In this document: positions 16,823-24,976 of the stretch, one piece after another
Position numbering within the stretch: position 1 is the stretch's first letter
Layout: every line of letters begins with the position of its first letter
Assembly: GCA_944325595.1 (NCBI GenBank)
Contig: CALVAQ010000001.1
Coordinates: 25,380 to 89,379 of the forward strand
DNA length: 64,000 nucleotides
Direction: 5' to 3'
Source: Candidatus Gastranaerophilales bacterium
Lineage (GTDB): Bacteria > Cyanobacteriota > Vampirovibrionia > Gastranaerophilales > Gastranaerophilaceae
Made by a program: the position numbers and the translations under genes
The notes under the pieces: generated by a model
Database searches by the model: none
Seen by the model: the letters and a program-made list of their open reading frames with translations, nothing else
What the model was told of the DNA's origin: nothing

Positions 16823-17926
16823 TTATATTACCTGTATTTCTGCCTGCAGGCTGCCTGCTTCTCTTAATGCCTGCATGATTGATATAAGGTCAATCGGCGC
16901 TACACCTATTGCATTCAGTGCACGAACCAAATCGTTCAGTGTGCTGTTAGCAGGCATTGTAACAAGACTTCCGCCGCCTTTATTTACGGATACCGCACTG
17001 TTTGCAAAAGCAGTGGTTGTTCCGCCGGCAAATGACTCAGGCTGTGATATCTGATTTGTTGTTTGGACAGTAACTGTAATATTTCCGTGAGCTACCGCAG
17101 CAGGAAGAAGTTTTACTTCGCTGCCTATTACAATAGTTCCTGTTCTTTCATTTACAACAACTCTTGCCTTGTCTTTTGTTGCATCTACCATCATGTTTTC
17201 AAGAATTGAAAGAAAAGCGATTCTGTCATTATCAAATTTTGCCGGAATAGCAACTTTTATGCTTGAGCCGTCTTCCGCTTTTGCAGCTGTAACGTTTCTT
17301 GAAATTGCATTTGCAACTCTTGTTGCCATTGTATAATCTGATTTGTCCAGAAGAAGAGTGAGTGAGTTTTCGTCGCCTATTACGGTGTTTATGTCTCTTT
17401 CAACAATACCGCCTCTGGGAATACGTCCTGTTGTAGTGATTGCGGTTCTAGTGCTGGAGCCGTTTGAATCTTTTGAAATACCGCCGACGGAAACAGGACC
17501 TTGTCCTATTGCAACGATTTCTCCGTTCGGTGCTCTCAATTGTGTTTGAACAAGCACACCACCCTCAAGGCTCTTTGCATCAGCCATTGTAGAAACAGTC
17601 AGGTCAATCTGGTCTCCGTTTTTTGCAAACGGAGGAACTGTCGCAGTAACGAGAACGGCGGCTGATGAACCTTTCTGGATATAGTTTGACTGTTCAATTA
17701 CCGTACCCAGATTTTGTAATAACATCTGGTTTGTAATCTGTGTTGAACGTGAGTTGTCACCTGTACCGGGCAAACCGACAACAACACCGTAGCCGACAAG
17801 CTGGTTGTTTCTGACTCCTTTGACATGGGCAATGTCTTTTATTCTGACCATAGTCGCCATGGCATCAGATGTCATCATGCCTGCTATCATTATTACCGCT
17901 GTTATTACTTTTAGAAACTTGTTCAT
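16823..17926 (-). CDS. flgI: Flagellar P-ring protein FlgI
   Basis: FlgI forms the periplasmic P-ring around the rod in the peptidoglycan layer. The product has a signal peptide ending SDAMA, then the strongly conserved VRIKDIAHVKGVRNNQLVGYG, VGLPGTGDN, a VLVTATVPPFAKNGDQID segment and the C-terminal LVRALNAIGVAPIDLISIMQAL. The ATG at 17926 is preferred over one eight codons upstream (17950) because AAAGGAAAAAG precedes it and it gives a standard signal peptide. It is Sec-exported, and its presence implies a diderm envelope. Confidence 0.97.
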   Translation of the reverse strand: MNKFLKVITAVIMIAGMMTSDAMATMVRIKDIAHVKGVRNNQLVGYGVVVGLPGTGDNSRSTQITNQMLLQNLGTVIEQSNYIQKGSSAAVLVTATVPPFAKNGDQIDLTVSTMADAKSLEGGVLVQTQLRAPNGEIVAIGQGPVSVGGISKDSNGSSTRTAITTTGRIPRGGIVERDINTVIGDENSLTLLLDKSDYTMATRVANAISRNVTAAKAEDGSSIKVAIPAKFDNDRIAFLSILENMMVDATKDKARVVVNERTGTIVIGSEVKLLPAAVAHGNITVTVQTTNQISQPESFAGGTTTAFANSAVSVNKGGGSLVTMPANSTLNDLVRALNAIGVAPIDLISIMQALREAGSLQAEIQVI

Positions 17927-17949
17927 TTCTTTTTCCTTTGTTTTATTCA

Positions 17950-18603
17950 TTAGAACAGGTATTTTACCGCTCTGTTTATGATACCTTCGTTGCCTGCTCT
18001 TGAAACAGTACCCTTGCCTGCAAGTGCGAACTGGAAGTTGGCAACATTTCTTGAATATACCTGACCTTTTTGGTCAATAAATCTCGGGTCAACAACCCCG
18101 CTCACGAGAAAATCTACTCTTTCATTTCCGTTTACAAGAGTTTTTTTGCCTTGAACCATAAGGTTTCCGTTTGGCAAAAGCTGTACCACCTGAACGGTTA
18201 CATAGTCGTTGATTCCCAACTGGCGCTGATTGCTGGTAGTTGATTCAACTGTGTTTGAACCGCCGAAGTTGTTGAACTGATTGTTCAAGGGAGTTCCCGG
18301 CAGAATTTTGTTGATAAAGTTAGTGAAGTTGTCTACCGTGTTTGCAGAACGGTCGGAAGAATAATTCAATGAATCATTGAATGTAATTGTTTCTGACAGG
18401 ACAATTGTTACCAAATCACCTACAGAACGTGCTCTTACACCGCCAAAAAGTGATTTCGGCTCAGAGTAATAGGACTGTGTTAAATTTAATGCGTAAAGAG
18501 ATTCAGCTTTTGCGCACTGCTGTCCTGCATTTGCTGCAAACAAAAAGATTGCAAAGATAACCATTGCTCTTTTTATCAAATTGTTTGTTTTTTTCTTCCC
18601 CAT
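17950..18603 (-). CDS. flgH: Flagellar L-ring protein FlgH
   Basis: FlgH forms the outer-membrane L-ring. The 217-residue protein has the family core with a RARSVGDLVTIVLSE segment, NYVTVQVVQLLPNG-like text, a VQGKKTLVNGNERVDFLVSG segment and VDPRFIDQKGQVYSRNVAN. FlgH is normally a lipoprotein, but here the N-terminal hydrophobic segment is followed by ANAGQQCAKAES: the cysteine is not in a lipobox (Gln at -1 and -2), and a signal peptidase I site at AKA is more likely. Its last bases overlap the longer alternative start of flgI by one base. Confidence 0.94.
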   Translation of the reverse strand: MGKKKTNNLIKRAMVIFAIFLFAANAGQQCAKAESLYALNLTQSYYSEPKSLFGGVRARSVGDLVTIVLSETITFNDSLNYSSDRSANTVDNFTNFINKILPGTPLNNQFNNFGGSNTVESTTSNQRQLGINDYVTVQVVQLLPNGNLMVQGKKTLVNGNERVDFLVSGVVDPRFIDQKGQVYSRNVANFQFALAGKGTVSRAGNEGIINRAVKYLF

Positions 18604-18635
18604 TTTTGTTTTATCTCTCCCCTGAAATAAATTTT

Positions 18636-19349
18636 TTATATTTGTACAAGCACCTGATTTACGCCTGTGACTTCTCCCGTGTATATTTTGTTAAATCTTT
18701 TATTTTTTACCTGTATTGTGTCTCCGATGTTTCCCTGCATCATTGCAATACCCTCAACTGTAATATTGAGACCGGCACCGGCTCTGAAATTTACTGTAAC
18801 CATTGCATTTTTTACGATATCCGGCTTTGCCATTGTATATCTTTTTGTAATCATTTCACCGGGATAAAAAACTTTTGTGGCTACAAGTTCTTTTGAAATA
18901 TCATCAAGACTCACAGTGTTTTCAAGATTGCCGACTACATCCATTCTTTTAAACTCTACAGCCTGAAGCGGAACAATTTTGTCTCTTTGTATAACTTCCT
19001 TTGCTACCGCAACATGTTTGAATGCTTTTGTTTCGATTGGTGCGTAGTAGGTTCTTGCATACTTGCCGTTTACATTGATGTTTATTTTTTTAAATTCTCT
19101 TGCGGAAAGATTGTTTGAACCCGAAACAATTTCTACACTGATTTTGCCGTCCGGCAGTGTAAAACTGCTCACAGGCAGATGACCGACGGAAATTTCGGAA
19201 TCATCTATGTTGTATTTTTGCAAATCTTTTTTTGCCTGCTGAACAACAAGACTTTTAAATTTCTCAGCACTGACAACCTGAGCCTGACAAATGTGAGCCG
19301 ACCCTATAAGTACTGATAATATTAAAAATGTTTTGATTATGTTATTCAT
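18636..19349 (-). CDS. flgA: Flagellar P-ring assembly chaperone FlgA
   Basis: FlgA is the periplasmic chaperone for P-ring assembly. The product has a signal peptide (FLILSVLIGSAHICQA), an N-terminal domain and a SAF-type C-terminal domain with RDKIVPLQAVEFKRMDV, TKVFYPGEMITKRYT and the terminal NITVEGIAMMQGNIGDTIQVKN, followed by GEVTGVNQVLVQI, all typical of the family. The ATG at 19349 follows a TTG that the longest frame would use. It lies between flgG and flgH in the operon. Confidence 0.95.
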   Translation of the reverse strand: MNNIIKTFLILSVLIGSAHICQAQVVSAEKFKSLVVQQAKKDLQKYNIDDSEISVGHLPVSSFTLPDGKISVEIVSGSNNLSAREFKKININVNGKYARTYYAPIETKAFKHVAVAKEVIQRDKIVPLQAVEFKRMDVVGNLENTVSLDDISKELVATKVFYPGEMITKRYTMAKPDIVKNAMVTVNFRAGAGLNITVEGIAMMQGNIGDTIQVKNKRFNKIYTGEVTGVNQVLVQI

Positions 19350-19376
19350 CAATTTAGATTTGCCTTATTTTTATTA

Positions 19377-20165
19377 CTAAGAAACTATTTGATTTGTTGT
19401 TCTGAGAATGTCTGATGCCGCAGTGATGATTTTTGAATTTGTTTCAAAAGCTCTTTCCGCTTTAATCAGGTTAATCATTTCATCAACAATCTGCACATTG
19501 GAGCCTTCCAAAAATGCCTGCTGGATTGAACCGAGTCCGTCCTGATCAGGAGTACCCGGAATAGGTGTACCTGAAGCCGGAGTTTCTACAAACAGATTGT
19601 GACCGATAGAAAGCAAACCGGCAGGGTTTTGAAATCTGACAAGCTGGATTTGCCCCACAATTGTTTGAGTGTTATCGTTACCTACTTTGACAGAAACGTT
19701 GCCGTCGGGCGTAATATTTACCTCTGTAGTGTTCTGCGGAATTGTAATCTGCGGCTGCAGCAAATAACCGTCAGAAGTACAAAGCTGACCGACAGCATCC
19801 GGAGCGAAAGATCCGTCTCTTGTATATGCCAGAGTACCGTCCGGTCTTACGATTTGGAAAAAGCCTTCGCCTTCAATCGCCATATCGTATTTGTTGCCTG
19901 TGCTCTGCATTACACCGCCTGTCATAATTTTTCTTGTTGCGGATGTTTTTACACCGAGCCCGATTTCAACACCTACCGGCTGATATGTGCCCTGAGTAAT
20001 CATCGCACCCGGAGTTCTTACTGCCGTAGAAAGCAAATCCTGAAACTCTGCTCTGGATTTTTTGAAACCTGTAGTGTTTACGTTTGCAACGTTGTTTGCG
20101 ACAACATCCAAATTGTTTTGTTGTGCTATCATACCTGTTGCTGCTGTAGTTAGTGATCTTAACAT
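19377..20165 (-). CDS. flgG: Flagellar distal rod protein FlgG
   Basis: The 262-residue axial protein begins with TAATGMIAQQNNLDVVANNVANVNTTGFKKSRAEFQDL in overlapping family motifs, has a VEIGLGVKTSATRKI segment and AIEGEGFFQI and ends with LEGSNVQIVDEMINLIKAERAFETNSK. These match FlgG, the distal rod, in length and motif. AGGAGAG precedes the ATG. The upstream paralogue flgF belongs to the same operon. Confidence 0.96.
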   Translation of the reverse strand: MLRSLTTAATGMIAQQNNLDVVANNVANVNTTGFKKSRAEFQDLLSTAVRTPGAMITQGTYQPVGVEIGLGVKTSATRKIMTGGVMQSTGNKYDMAIEGEGFFQIVRPDGTLAYTRDGSFAPDAVGQLCTSDGYLLQPQITIPQNTTEVNITPDGNVSVKVGNDNTQTIVGQIQLVRFQNPAGLLSIGHNLFVETPASGTPIPGTPDQDGLGSIQQAFLEGSNVQIVDEMINLIKAERAFETNSKIITAASDILRTTNQIVS

Positions 20166-20226
20166 TTTTCTCTCCTGCGGGTTTTTCTAATAGTCTTTAA
20201 CCCTTTCCCCTTGCCTTTTACTTAAA

Positions 20227-21042
20227 TTACGTACTCAACCTGCCCAGATTTATTGCCTGAGACAGCTGATTTGATTTTTCTCTGACAAAGCTGCTCAGTG
20301 TTTCGTAGTTTCTGGAAACTTTGATAGAGTTAATCATTTCATTAATAATATTTGCATTTGAAAGTTCGATTGCGCCCTGTTGTACGGAAAATTTCTGTGC
20401 TCTGATTTCAGGGTTTGTTTCTATATTTTTGGGAACATACATCGATGTTCCGACAGCCATCATGTCATCTTTGTTTGCAAAATCAAAAATACCGATTTTC
20501 TGCAGTGCCTGTGCGGTTTCATCTCTGATGGAAACAATTGTTCCGTCTTCGTTTACGGTAAGGTCTTTTTCGGATTTTACATTCAATTCCGTCAAATTCA
20601 ATCTGATAGGATTGTTTTGATCATCCAGAACCTGATTGCCCTGCATATCTGTCAAAAGGTTTTGCGAATTTATACAGAAAGAACCGTTTCTTGTATAAGT
20701 GATAGTTCCGTCCGGTGCTCTGAGTTTGAAAAAGCCGTCTCCTTCGATACCCAGATCAAGCGGATTATCGGTACGTGAAAGTGTCCCTTGAGTAAACTGG
20801 TGAACCAGTCTGTTTGTAACAGAACCCATGCTGATTTCTCCTACCAGTCTGCCGTCCTGGTTTTTAGGGTTATTTCTTTCAACGGGTTCTTCAATAAGAG
20901 CGTTGTATACGTTTCTGAAAGATAATCCCTCTTTTTTGTAACCTGCCGTATTTACGTTTGCAATATTGTTTGCCGTAGAGTCCTGAAGGTCAATCAGGCT
21001 CATCATACCTTTTGCTGCTATGTCAATGCCTCTTGAAATCAC
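20227..21042 (-). CDS. flgF: Flagellar proximal rod protein FlgF
   Basis: The 271-residue protein is a FlgG paralogue with the N-terminal DSTANNIANVNTAGYKKEG motif, GIEGDGFFKLRAPDGTITYTRNGSF in pieces, and the C-terminal NANIINEMINSIKVSRNYETL. As the first of the two rod genes and the more divergent, it is called FlgF. The start is GTG at 21042, overlapping the stop of the transglycosylase gene by one base, with GGAGGAGGT upstream. Confidence 0.85.
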   Translation of the reverse strand: MISRGIDIAAKGMMSLIDLQDSTANNIANVNTAGYKKEGLSFRNVYNALIEEPVERNNPKNQDGRLVGEISMGSVTNRLVHQFTQGTLSRTDNPLDLGIEGDGFFKLRAPDGTITYTRNGSFCINSQNLLTDMQGNQVLDDQNNPIRLNLTELNVKSEKDLTVNEDGTIVSIRDETAQALQKIGIFDFANKDDMMAVGTSMYVPKNIETNPEIRAQKFSVQQGAIELSNANIINEMINSIKVSRNYETLSSFVREKSNQLSQAINLGRLST

Positions 21043-21653
21043 TATTGACCTCCTCCGCTGTATCTTTGATACATACTCATGATATTTTTGACGTAATTTT
21101 GTGTTTCTTTATAAGGCGGAATACCGTTGTATTTTGCAACCGCATTAGGACCGGCATTGTATGCCGCAAGTGCGAGTGATTTGTCTCCGCCGAACCTGTC
21201 CAAAAGGCCTTTGAGATATTTTGTGCCGCCTGCAATATTTTGTTCCGGATCATAGGCATCTTTTACACCCATAGAATTTGCTGTTGCAGGCATAAGCTGC
21301 ATAAGCCCCATTGCTCCGCAGCTCGAAGTAACTTTTGGCTGAAAACCGGATTCTTGTTTTATTACCGCTTTTACAAAAGCACTGTCAAGACCGTTTTTCT
21401 CACTGTATGTTTCAATAAGATGGTCTATATCCTCATTTCCGCTTGATATCGGATTGAGTTCACTTGAGAAAATCTTGTTGGCAAAAGGAGAAGAAGCGGA
21501 AGCTGAAGCTTTTTGAGACATATTGGCATCAAGAATTTTCTGGAAATCCTGATCCGGTTTCACTGGTTCCGAACCAAAAGATACCAGACTGTTGAAAGTG
21601 CTTTCAATAGCCTGCATACGTCTTAGAGTAATATCTAATCCACTGAGTTCCAC
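21042..21653 (-). CDS. Lytic transglycosylase (SLT domain) of the flagellar operon
   Basis: The 203-residue product has an N-terminal linker without a signal peptide and a C-terminal SLT domain: IKQESGF with the catalytic Glu at about 101, then CGAMGLMQLMPATA, the AGGTKYLKGLLDRF segment, LALAAYNAGPNAVAKY and PPYKETQNYVKNI. It cleaves peptidoglycan glycan strands, presumably to open the wall for the rod, replacing the muramidase domain missing from FlgJ. Lack of a Sec signal suggests export through the flagellar apparatus. The start is GTG at 21653 with AGGAC upstream. It is the first gene of the operon; the promoter must lie in 21654-21844, where no clear element was recognised. Confidence 0.88.
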   Translation of the reverse strand: MELSGLDITLRRMQAIESTFNSLVSFGSEPVKPDQDFQKILDANMSQKASASASSPFANKIFSSELNPISSGNEDIDHLIETYSEKNGLDSAFVKAVIKQESGFQPKVTSSCGAMGLMQLMPATANSMGVKDAYDPEQNIAGGTKYLKGLLDRFGGDKSLALAAYNAGPNAVAKYNGIPPYKETQNYVKNIMSMYQRYSGGGQ

Positions 21654-21844
21654 TATTCTTTTGTCCTACCCAAGTTTTCTTACCATTTGAGGCATGAAGT
21701 TACAATACGCCTCATTTATAAATTACTTTATCCGGAGTATTTTCTCATCAACCCGATGGTTGAATTTTGAATTTCAGACATAGACCATGTGGTTAATATT
21801 TGTTTTTAAACGTATTAAAATTTTAAAAAGTTTTTCAAAAGATT

Positions 21845-24214
21845 TCAGCGTATAAAAATTTCTTCCAAAGGCATTGTGCAAAGACTCTGGCGGTAGTCGT
21901 AAATTTTTTCTGTTTCGTTTTTCAGTACATCATACATTTCATGTTCTTTTATTTTTGAAAATTCAACCGCATGCAGGAATTTTATTTTGCAGTTTTGCAT
22001 ATTTTTTTCCACCGTTTGTATCATGCCGAGATTTTCAAGTATATCAAAGCACAATTCCGTTACTTCATCCGAAATTGAAAGAAAATCGGAAATTTCACAA
22101 AGATTGATTTCTCCGTTCTTGTTTGTACAAACGTATTTAAGCATACCGGAAATATTTTTTATTAATTCCTGAATATCTGTTTTTTTGTTGTTATAGTTCA
22201 TAAGATGAAAAACTTTTGCGCCTGTCTTTTGAAGAATTTCTGACAGAATACTTTCAGATGCGGGATAATCAAAAAACATTATCTGAGAGCATTTTGAAAG
22301 TTCTTTTCGGCTTTTGAGTCTTTTTTCTATTTCAGGATACGGTTTTAGTGCCGTACGCAGGCTGTTTGTCTGTGCAAACACCTGTGTCGGGACTTTTGTG
22401 GTCATAAGATAGTCATTTATTTGATTAAAAATATTTGTTTTTTTTCTGTGGTCATAAAGTTTAAACTCGGATTTTTCTTCTTTTTGAGCAAATTCGGATT
22501 TTACATCCTGCAAGTCAAGCTGGATTGTCGTTATACCGTTAAAAATATTGAGTTTCGGGTAAAATACGGCATCAAACTCTTTTCCCTGAGGAATGTTTAT
22601 TGAACTTTTGTTCCAGAATACGCATTCAAACGGTTTTGAGTTTTTATTCTCACAGAAAATCTTCAGATGATTGTTGTTTGAACCCATTGTCTTATATTGA
22701 TTTAAAACAAGACCTTTTGTTGCAAAAAGAGGTGTTTTGTTGCCTTCGCCGAATGGCTCAAGCTTTTTAATTTCATCAATGAGTTCAAGCGTGATGTCAT
22801 CAGAGTCAATTTCCATGTCAATAAACAGCGAAGGTTTGAGTTCTTTGCCTTCCAGATGATTTTTTATTGTCTCGTTCAGTCTTTGTTTCACCGTTTCAAA
22901 GTTTGTTTTTGAAGAATCAAAAACGAGTCCGGCAGCCTGAGCGTGTCCGCCGTAGTATTCAAAAAGTTCATCGTTTTGTGCAATTACGTTTCTGAGATGG
23001 AGTTCGGGAATACTTCTTGAAGAACATCTGATAAGCCCTGTATTGGGGTCTTTTGTCATAAGAAACACAGGCTTGTAGAATTTTTCAACGAGTTTTGAAG
23101 CTACAATCCCGATTATACCTATATGCCAGTTAGGATTGAAAAGAATAATACTCTCCTGCGGCGGTTCATTTTGAAGAGCATTTACGGCGTCTTCAAAAAT
23201 TTTGTCACACAAATCCTGTCTGATGCGGTTGAAATTGTCGAGTTCCTGAGCACAGATGTCCACTTCTGCTTTGTTCTCCGAAATCAACAGTTTCACCGCA
23301 CTATCTACTGTATCTAATCTGCCTGCGGCATTAATTCTCGGAGCAGCACCAAAAGCTATATTTTCGGAGGTTATTCCGTTTTTTATGTCATAACCTCCAA
23401 CCTCAAGAAGTTTTGCAATGCCGTAATGTGCGCCGTTTTCAATAAGTTTTATTCCTGCTTCGACGAATGCTCTGTTTTCATACAAAATCGGAACAACATC
23501 TGCTATTGTACCAACTGCAACAAAAGGAAGAAGCTGTTGTGCAAAATCGTAATCTTCTTTTCTTTCAAGCAGTGCACAGGCGAGTTTGAAAGCCACACCC
23601 ACTCCGGCAAGCTGGTTGAGGGCTTCAATTTGTTCTATCTCCAAATCTTTTTCAAGAGCATTAAAGGCTTTCGGGTTGATTATTGCAAACGCCTCCGGAA
23701 GAGTCTCGGGCGCCTCGTGATGGTCTGTAATTATTACATCTGTTTTAAAACTGTTTGCAAACCCTACCTGCTCAAAATCACTAACACCGCAGTCTACCGT
23801 GATAATGAGCTTTGCTTTGTTTTTTGCAATGAGCTTTACAAGCGCTTTTGTATTAAGTCCGTGGTTTTCTTTTTCACGGTTCGGAATATAAAAATCAACA
23901 TTTGCACCCAGATGCATCAATGTTTTGTACAAAAGAGAGGTTGAAGTGACACCGTCAGCATCAAAATCACCGTATACAATGATTTTTTCCTGTTTTTCTA
24001 TTGCTTCAAAAATGCGTTCAACGGATTTTTTCATATCCGTAAAAGCAAAAGGAGCGGTTATTTGCATTTTTGAAGGATTTAGAAAATCATGGATTTTTTT
24101 GGGGGTGTCAATTCCACGCTGCAGCAAAAGCTGTGCCAGCAGTTCACTTTGAGCGGCATCAAGAATTTCTTTTGAGATTTCTTTTTTTTCGTTTATTTTC
24201 CAGAGTTTATTCAT
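21845..24214 (-). CDS. recJ: Single-stranded-DNA-specific exonuclease RecJ
   Basis: RecJ degrades single-stranded DNA 5' to 3' in recombination and mismatch repair. The 789-residue protein carries YGDFDADGVTST (Asp 83, 85, 87), the DHH motif in ITDHHEAPE (164-166), a FGAAPRINAAGRL segment and the DHHA1 part with RSIPELHLRNVI and YYGGHAQAAG. It then continues about 200 residues beyond the core, like the long Bacillus-type RecJ with an extra C-terminal domain. No good ribosome binding site precedes the ATG. The upstream gene ends about 60 bases away. Confidence 0.95.
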   Translation of the reverse strand: MNKLWKINEKKEISKEILDAAQSELLAQLLLQRGIDTPKKIHDFLNPSKMQITAPFAFTDMKKSVERIFEAIEKQEKIIVYGDFDADGVTSTSLLYKTLMHLGANVDFYIPNREKENHGLNTKALVKLIAKNKAKLIITVDCGVSDFEQVGFANSFKTDVIITDHHEAPETLPEAFAIINPKAFNALEKDLEIEQIEALNQLAGVGVAFKLACALLERKEDYDFAQQLLPFVAVGTIADVVPILYENRAFVEAGIKLIENGAHYGIAKLLEVGGYDIKNGITSENIAFGAAPRINAAGRLDTVDSAVKLLISENKAEVDICAQELDNFNRIRQDLCDKIFEDAVNALQNEPPQESIILFNPNWHIGIIGIVASKLVEKFYKPVFLMTKDPNTGLIRCSSRSIPELHLRNVIAQNDELFEYYGGHAQAAGLVFDSSKTNFETVKQRLNETIKNHLEGKELKPSLFIDMEIDSDDITLELIDEIKKLEPFGEGNKTPLFATKGLVLNQYKTMGSNNNHLKIFCENKNSKPFECVFWNKSSINIPQGKEFDAVFYPKLNIFNGITTIQLDLQDVKSEFAQKEEKSEFKLYDHRKKTNIFNQINDYLMTTKVPTQVFAQTNSLRTALKPYPEIEKRLKSRKELSKCSQIMFFDYPASESILSEILQKTGAKVFHLMNYNNKKTDIQELIKNISGMLKYVCTNKNGEINLCEISDFLSISDEVTELCFDILENLGMIQTVEKNMQNCKIKFLHAVEFSKIKEHEMYDVLKNETEKIYDYRQSLCTMPLEEIFIR

Positions 24215-24275
24215 TTTTTGTCTAAGTTCAAAACAGCCTGCAGCTGCATTGCCGGCTCAAATTTTCCGGTACAAA

Positions 24276-24665
24276 TTAAATGTTTTCCTCTTCGTCGTCA
24301 TCAACGTCGTCGGCATCTTCTTTAATTTTATCTACAACCATTTTTGCCATTTCTTTTGCTACGGCTTTTTGTACGGGCAGAGGGCTGTTTTCGAGCATAT
24401 TGATAGCTGTTCTGACCGTTGTATCGAGGTCATACCATCTTTTGTTTCCTCTTTCCACAAGCCCGTCTTCCACGGCTGTGAGCATATCCTCAACACCGGT
24501 GAATGTGTTTTCTGAAATATTATGTTCGATGAGGATTTTAATCAAGTTCAGAGCAACTTTGATTTGTGTCTCATCATCAGAATTTTCCAGCGTATGCATT
24601 GTTTTTGAAAGCAGGGGATCTTTGTCATACCATCTGCGGTAATTGCTGCTGTATTCTTCTTTCAT
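24276..24665 (-). CDS. Small acidic helical protein, unknown
   Basis: The 129-residue cytoplasmic protein is helical and ends in a strongly acidic tail (DADDVDDDEEENI). Two similar halves can be read: WYDKDPLLSKTMHTLENSDDE and WYDLDTTVRTAINMLENSPLP, both of the form WYD-x-D-xx-hydrophobic-x-ML/TLENS, so the protein looks like an internal duplication. The start at 24665 is supported by AAAGGAGAGAGGT; a longer frame (24779) would run into fixX. It lies between fixX and recJ in the same direction. No family is recognised; an adaptor or regulatory role is only a guess. Confidence 0.75.
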   Translation of the reverse strand: MKEEYSSNYRRWYDKDPLLSKTMHTLENSDDETQIKVALNLIKILIEHNISENTFTGVEDMLTAVEDGLVERGNKRWYDLDTTVRTAINMLENSPLPVQKAVAKEMAKMVVDKIKEDADDVDDDEEENI

Positions 24666-24685
24666 ACCTCTCTCCTTTGCGCTTT

Positions 24686-24961
24686 TTATGATTTTTTGAA
24701 AATGACACCTTTTCCGCTTTTCGGATACTTCCAGTCTATATGTTCGCAGGCAATTCTGCAAGCTCCGCATTCGAGACATTTTTCGTAACTTACGGTCAGT
24801 TTCTTTTCTGTCTCATTGTAGCAGTAAACATTTGCCGGACATATTATTGTACAGGTTTTTTCCTGACATTGCAAGCATTTTGATAAATCCGGAGTCAAAT
24901 GTCCGGCTTCATCCGTTTTGTATTTCAGAGTATACAATTTGTCTTCTATCTTTTTTTTCAT
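24686..24961 (-). CDS. fixX: FixX-like ferredoxin
   Basis: The 91-residue protein has two cysteine groups, CLQCQEKTC followed by CP, and CLECGACRIAC followed by the FixX-typical WKYPKSGKGV. It is the iron-sulfur partner of FixC-type flavoproteins and carries electrons towards quinone or ferredoxin acceptors. CGGAAAAC precedes the ATG. It lies 15 bases downstream of fixC, so the two are co-transcribed. The partner ETF subunits FixA and FixB are not in the window. Confidence 0.9.
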   Translation of the reverse strand: MKKKIEDKLYTLKYKTDEAGHLTPDLSKCLQCQEKTCTIICPANVYCYNETEKKLTVSYEKCLECGACRIACEHIDWKYPKSGKGVIFKKS

Positions 24962-24976
24962 GGTGTTTTCCGTGTT

